Assembly (NCBI GenBank): GCA_013215375.1
Contig: JABSRB010000017.1
Location: 46,616-110,615, forward strand
Direction of reading: 5' to 3'
DNA: 64,000 nucleotides
Source of the DNA: Oceanospirillaceae bacterium
GTDB lineage: Bacteria; Pseudomonadota; Gammaproteobacteria; Pseudomonadales; Balneatricaceae
Shown here one piece after another: positions 60,908 to 64,000 of the stretch. Positions within the stretch are counted from its first letter, which is position 1, and every line of letters begins with the position of its first letter. Both the position numbers and the translations under genes were made by a program. A model generated the notes under the pieces. That model worked only from the letters and a program-made list of their open reading frames with translations. It searched no databases and was not told where the DNA came from.

Positions 60908-61897
60908 ATGATTGATTTGGCGCTGTTAAAGATATTAGCGGATGGTAAATTTCATTCGGGGACTTCTCTAGGCAAAGAGTTGGGTCTGGGGCGCAGTGCT
61001 GTTTGGAAGCAAATGAAGGCGATAGAGAGCTACGGTGTTGAGGTGTTTAGTGTCCGCGGTAGAGGCTATCGGCTGCCAAAAGGGCTGGATTTATTAGATG
61101 TTGAGCATGTGCGTGGTTTGTTAAGTGCGCAAGCTAAGTCGCAGCTTGAGCACATAGAGTTAAATACCTTTACTGACTCTACAAATTTGATGGCGTTGCG
61201 GAACATCGATCAATGGCGGCATGGTGCGCTCTATGTCACCGAGTATCAGCAAGCTGGTCGTGGTCGTCGTGGTCGTACTTGGGTGGGATCGCTGGCAACC
61301 AATTTGTATTTCTCGCTGATGTGGAAATTCTCAGGTGGAGCAGTGGCATTGCAAGGGTTGTCGCTATTGGTTGGAGTGTCGGTCATTGAGGCGTTGTCTG
61401 AGGTTGGTATAAAAGGTGTGGAGCTTAAATGGCCCAATGATTTGCTCTTTAAGGGGCGTAAACTAGCGGGGATTTTGCTTGAAATGCAAGGTGATGCATC
61501 GGGAGAAGTATCAGTAGTCATAGGCATTGGCATCAATGTGCTGATGAGTGAAAGTTCAAAGCAGGCATCCCAGATAGATCAGCCCTGGGTTGATTTGGCT
61601 TCGATAACTGATCGGAAAATAGATAGGAATAAGTTACTCGCGGTTATTTTATCGCGATTAATTGAAAATTTAAATGTATTCAGTACGCAAGGTTTTTCGG
61701 CCTTTATAGATCGCTGGATGGCGGTGCATGCGTATCAAGATAGTTACGTGAAGCTAATCAGTCCCAATAGCGAAATTGAAGGGATTTGTCGTGGCGTGAA
61801 CGAGCAGGGGGCGTTATTGCTAGAGCGCTTTGGTCAAATAGAAGCGCATCATGGTGGAGAAATTAGCGTGCGAGCACTGGAGGCCCATGTTAAATAA
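60908..61897 (+). CDS. birA: Biotin-protein ligase/biotin operon repressor
   Basis: A 329-residue bifunctional protein. The N-terminal helix-turn-helix (LGKELGLGRSAVWKQMKAIE) and wing (VRGRGYRLP) bind DNA. The ligase domain has the biotinyl-AMP loop GRGRRGRTW, LKWPNDL and GRKLAGILLEMQGD. A small C-terminal SH3-like domain follows. I start at the ATG at 60908; a TTG lies at 60902. It overlaps coaX by 11 bases, the pseudomonad order. Confidence 0.95.
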   Translation: MIDLALLKILADGKFHSGTSLGKELGLGRSAVWKQMKAIESYGVEVFSVRGRGYRLPKGLDLLDVEHVRGLLSAQAKSQLEHIELNTFTDSTNLMALRNIDQWRHGALYVTEYQQAGRGRRGRTWVGSLATNLYFSLMWKFSGGAVALQGLSLLVGVSVIEALSEVGIKGVELKWPNDLLFKGRKLAGILLEMQGDASGEVSVVIGIGINVLMSESSKQASQIDQPWVDLASITDRKIDRNKLLAVILSRLIENLNVFSTQGFSAFIDRWMAVHAYQDSYVKLISPNSEIEGICRGVNEQGALLLERFGQIEAHHGGEISVRALEAHVK

Positions 61898-62630
61898 TAG
61901 CTCTGCGGTACTTGAGGTTGATGTAGGAAATAGCTTCTGTAAATGGAGAGTCCGAGCAGGAGAGGCGATTCTTTGCTCGGGGAAGGCAAAAACAGGGGAG
62001 TTAGACACGCTTTTTGCTACTGCTGTCGGTGTTGGGTTGTCGGGTGCTTATGTTTGTTCGGTTGCAGCGCTTGGCTACAATAAATTGCTCACCAATAAGA
62101 TTAAAGAGCTGTGGCGGCTAGAGCCGGTATTTTTTAAAGTGCACCAAGATTGTGCCGGGCTGAAAAATAGCTATGCAGATCCGGCAAAAATGGGTGCTGA
62201 TCGCTGGCTTGCAGCAATATCAGCCAAGCATAAATATCCGGGAAAAGCATTGTGTATTGTCGATTGTGGTAGTGCGGTCAATGTAGAATTCGTCTCAGTA
62301 GATGCAGTGCATATCGGTGGTTATATAATGCCAGGGCTTGGCATGATGAAAGCGGCACTGCTGTCTGATACAGCGAAAGTCAATAGTGCCTGTGCAGATA
62401 ATAGTATAGCCCCTGGGGTTGATACTGGCACTAATGTTAGTAATGGCTGTTTGTTCTTGTTACTAAGTTTGATCGAAAAGCTGCATCGCCAGACGTTAGA
62501 GAAAGAAGGCGTGTTGATTTTAACCGGTGGTGATGTGTCTGATTTGCTGTTGCATCTTGACCTGCCTGGGCTTGTGTATGATCGGGACCTAGTATTGGAT
62601 GGTTTTAAATATATTTACCCGTCGCGATAA
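61887..62630 (+). CDS. coaX: Type III pantothenate kinase
   Basis: A 247-residue kinase for the first step of coenzyme A synthesis. Features are EVDVGNSFCKWR (phosphate loop), YADPAKMGADRWLA and VDCGSAVNVEFV. GGAGG lies 4 bases before the ATG at 61887, which is inside birA. It is of the feedback-insensitive CoaX type. It ends 190 bases before the tRNA cluster. Confidence 0.94.
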   Translation: MLNNSSAVLEVDVGNSFCKWRVRAGEAILCSGKAKTGELDTLFATAVGVGLSGAYVCSVAALGYNKLLTNKIKELWRLEPVFFKVHQDCAGLKNSYADPAKMGADRWLAAISAKHKYPGKALCIVDCGSAVNVEFVSVDAVHIGGYIMPGLGMMKAALLSDTAKVNSACADNSIAPGVDTGTNVSNGCLFLLLSLIEKLHRQTLEKEGVLILTGGDVSDLLLHLDLPGLVYDRDLVLDGFKYIYPSR

Positions 62631-62773
62631 AATATACGTGTTTGTGCTCGCTAGAGGAATGTCAAAAATGGGTAAATCTGGTGATTAATTAATCTTTTCT
62701 TTGGCTTTAATTGCACGGGTTATTGAAAATAAATAAAAGATGTAAAAAAATCTTAAATAATTGAAATAAAGGG

Positions 62774-62802
62774 TTGCATCCTATCAGGCTGCTGAGTACT
62801 AT
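62774..62802 (+). promoter_or_regulatory. Promoter of the tRNA-tuf operon
   Basis: -35 TTGCAT (62774-62779), 17-base spacer, -10 TACTAT (62797-62802), followed by a GC-rich discriminator (GTGCGCC), as is usual for stringently controlled stable-RNA promoters. The first tRNA begins 21 bases later. Confidence 0.7.
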
Positions 62803-62822
62803 GTGCGCCACTTCGACGCAGT

Positions 62823-62898
<76 letters not shown>

Positions 62899-62932
62899 TC
62901 GATAAGATGGTCGGAGTGAAATTAAAATTGTT

Positions 62933-63016
62933 GGTGGGGTTCCCGAGTGGCCAAAGGGATCAGACTGTAAATCTGACGCGAAAGCTTCGATGGTTCGAAT
63001 CCATCTCCCACCACCA
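62933..63016 (+). tRNA. tyrU: tRNA-Tyr (anticodon GTA)
   Basis: 84 bases with encoded CCA and a long variable arm, as expected of bacterial tRNA-Tyr. The anticodon arm reads CAGACTGTAAATCTG; the acceptor stem GGTGGGG pairs with TCCCACC with one G-T pair. Confidence 0.97.
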
Positions 63017-63032
63017 TTTTAATTGACAATAT

Positions 63033-63107
<75 letters not shown>

Positions 63108-63153
63108 GTTAAATTTTAGTGTATGTAGTCCTAAGATTTGATGGAGAGATTTC

Positions 63154-63228
63154 GCTCATGTAGCTCAGGGGTAGAGCACACCCTTGGTAAGGGTGAGGTC
63201 GGCGGTTCAATTCCGCCCATGAGCTCCA
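63154..63228 (+). tRNA. thrT: tRNA-Thr (anticodon GGT)
   Basis: 75 bases with encoded CCA. Acceptor stem GCTCATG/CATGAGC; anticodon arm CACCCTTGGTAAGGGTG. Last tRNA before tuf, 75 bases upstream of its start. Confidence 0.97.
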
Positions 63229-63303
63229 GAATTCCTAGGGTAGATATAGCAATATGTCTGCCCTTTATTGTATTTAATACAAATTAACAGTTGAGATAAA
63301 GCA

Positions 63304-64000
63304 ATGGCTAAGAAAGCATTTGAGCGTACTCTGCCTCACGTTAACGTTGGTACTATTGGCCACGTTGACCACGGCAAAACAACACTAACAGCGGCACTTA
63401 CTCGCGTATGTGCTGAAGTATACGGCGGCGAAGCTGTTGCTTTCGACGGTATCGATAACGCTCCTGAAGAGCGTGAGCGCGGTATCACAATTTCAACTTC
63501 ACACGTAGAATACGAATCAGCTGTTCGTCACTATGCACACGTTGATTGCCCAGGTCACGCCGATTATGTTAAAAACATGATCACTGGTGCTGCGCAGATG
63601 GACGGTGGTATTTTAGTATGTGGCGCGACTGATGGCCCTATGCCACAGACACGTGAGCACATCCTACTTTCACGTCAAGTTGGTGTTCCATACATCGTTG
63701 TTTTCCTAAACAAAGCTGATCTTCTTGCTGAAGACTGTGATGGTTACGGAACTGAAGAATACAACGAGATGTTAGAGCTAGTTGAAATGGAAATTCGCGA
63801 GCTGTTAGATCAGTACGAATTCCCAGGTGACGACACTCCAATCATCGCTGGTTCTGCGCTTATGGCACTGAACGGCGAAGATGAGAACGAACTTGGAACA
63901 ACTGCTGTTAAGAAGCTTATCGAAGCTCTTGATACGTACATCCCATTACCTGAGCGTGCTATCGACGGTGCATTCTTAATGCCTATCGAAGATGTATTCT
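63304..64000 (+). CDS. tuf: Elongation factor Tu, N-terminal part (cut by window edge)
   Basis: The first 232 residues of EF-Tu, which delivers aminoacyl-tRNA to the ribosome. G-domain motifs are intact: GHVDHGKT (P-loop), ERGITIS (switch I), DCPGHADY (switch II), NKAD and GSALMAL. A short insertion ([13 protein letters not shown]) after NKADLL is longer than the E. coli loop; I recall similar loops in other marine gammaproteobacteria. The gene is cotranscribed with the four tRNAs (tufB position) and continues beyond base 64000. Confidence 0.97.
   Translation, partial: MAKKAFERTLPHVNVGTIGHVDHGKTTLTAALTRVCAEVYGGEAVAFDGIDNAPEERERGITISTSHVEYESAVRHYAHVDCPGHADYVKNMITGAAQMDGGILVCGATDGPMPQTREHILLSRQVGVPYIVVFLNKADLLAEDCDGYGTEEYNEMLELVEMEIRELLDQYEFPGDDTPIIAGSALMALNGEDENELGTTAVKKLIEALDTYIPLPERAIDGAFLMPIEDVF

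Noticed and set aside
63674..63760. Frameshift or insertion error in EF-Tu
   Set aside because: The extra loop is in frame, the motifs on both sides are intact, and I recall similar loops in other gammaproteobacterial EF-Tu proteins.

Overview
The window comes from a chromosome of a free-living, probably marine gammaproteobacterium. The housekeeping right end points to the pseudomonad/Cellvibrionales side of the class: a HAD phosphatase, rppH, ptsP, lgt, thyA and folA lie in that order, followed by birA, coaX, four tRNA genes and an EF-Tu gene. Base composition is moderate and AT-leaning. The genus cannot be fixed from the sequence alone. No prophage, CRISPR array, rRNA or intact insertion sequence was seen.

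Layout. (1) 1-9.4 kb: the tail of a membrane diguanylate cyclase, a periplasmic alpha-2-macroglobulin with a thioester site, its usual partner penicillin-binding protein 1C, and a second diguanylate cyclase. (2) 9.6-11.0 kb: nth and mgsA, separated by a cassette of 7-bp tandem repeats. (3) 11.1-22.2 kb: an acid-sugar region with the four-carbon acid-sugar kinase/decarboxylase pair otnK-otnC, a GntR regulator, an orphan TRAP binding protein, a full TRAP transporter, a small monooxygenase-like protein, and a dehydrogenase, lactonase and beta-decarboxylating dehydrogenase trio. (4) 22.3-32.5 kb, minus strand: an operon closely resembling the alginate import system of Sphingomonas sp. A1 and Agrobacterium (GntR regulator, AlgS ATPase, AlgM1/AlgM2 permeases, AlgQ-type binding protein). 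It continues with a cytoplasmic PL15-type exolytic alginate lyase, an SDR that is probably the DEH reductase, and a MATE exporter. (5) 32.9-37.0 kb: a LysR regulator divergent from a beta-alanine/omega-amino acid transaminase and a CoA-acylating malonate/methylmalonate semialdehyde dehydrogenase. (6) 37.2-42.1 kb: an S41 peptidase lipoprotein, a third diguanylate cyclase and an isolated GT90 glycosyltransferase. (7) 42.1-49.4 kb, minus strand: a malonate catabolism unit (GntR regulator, TRAP transporter, malonyl-CoA decarboxylase, malonyl-CoA synthetase, a thioesterase-fold protein). (8) 49.7-52.9 kb: a decayed solute-binding protein gene beside an intact CitA/DcuS-type two-component system. 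(9) 53.1-64.0 kb: housekeeping genes ending in the tRNA-Thr/Tyr/Gly/Thr-tuf operon.

How the genes work together. The middle of the window is a carbon-scavenging island. Alginate oligomers, acid sugars, beta-alanine-type amines and malonate each have a dedicated regulator, and all but the amine set have their own importer. Their products converge on central intermediates (DHAP, acetyl-CoA and, after steps not encoded here, KDG metabolites). In all three transporter operons the gene for the binding protein is followed by a stem-loop, which probably raises binding protein output over the membrane parts.

Two kinds of non-coding structure stand out. The first is a family of 100-165 bp palindromic intergenic elements (four copies) that start at a CTAG and sit directly on stop codons. 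The second is a pair of composite cassettes in which 7-bp tandem arrays flank a conserved block.
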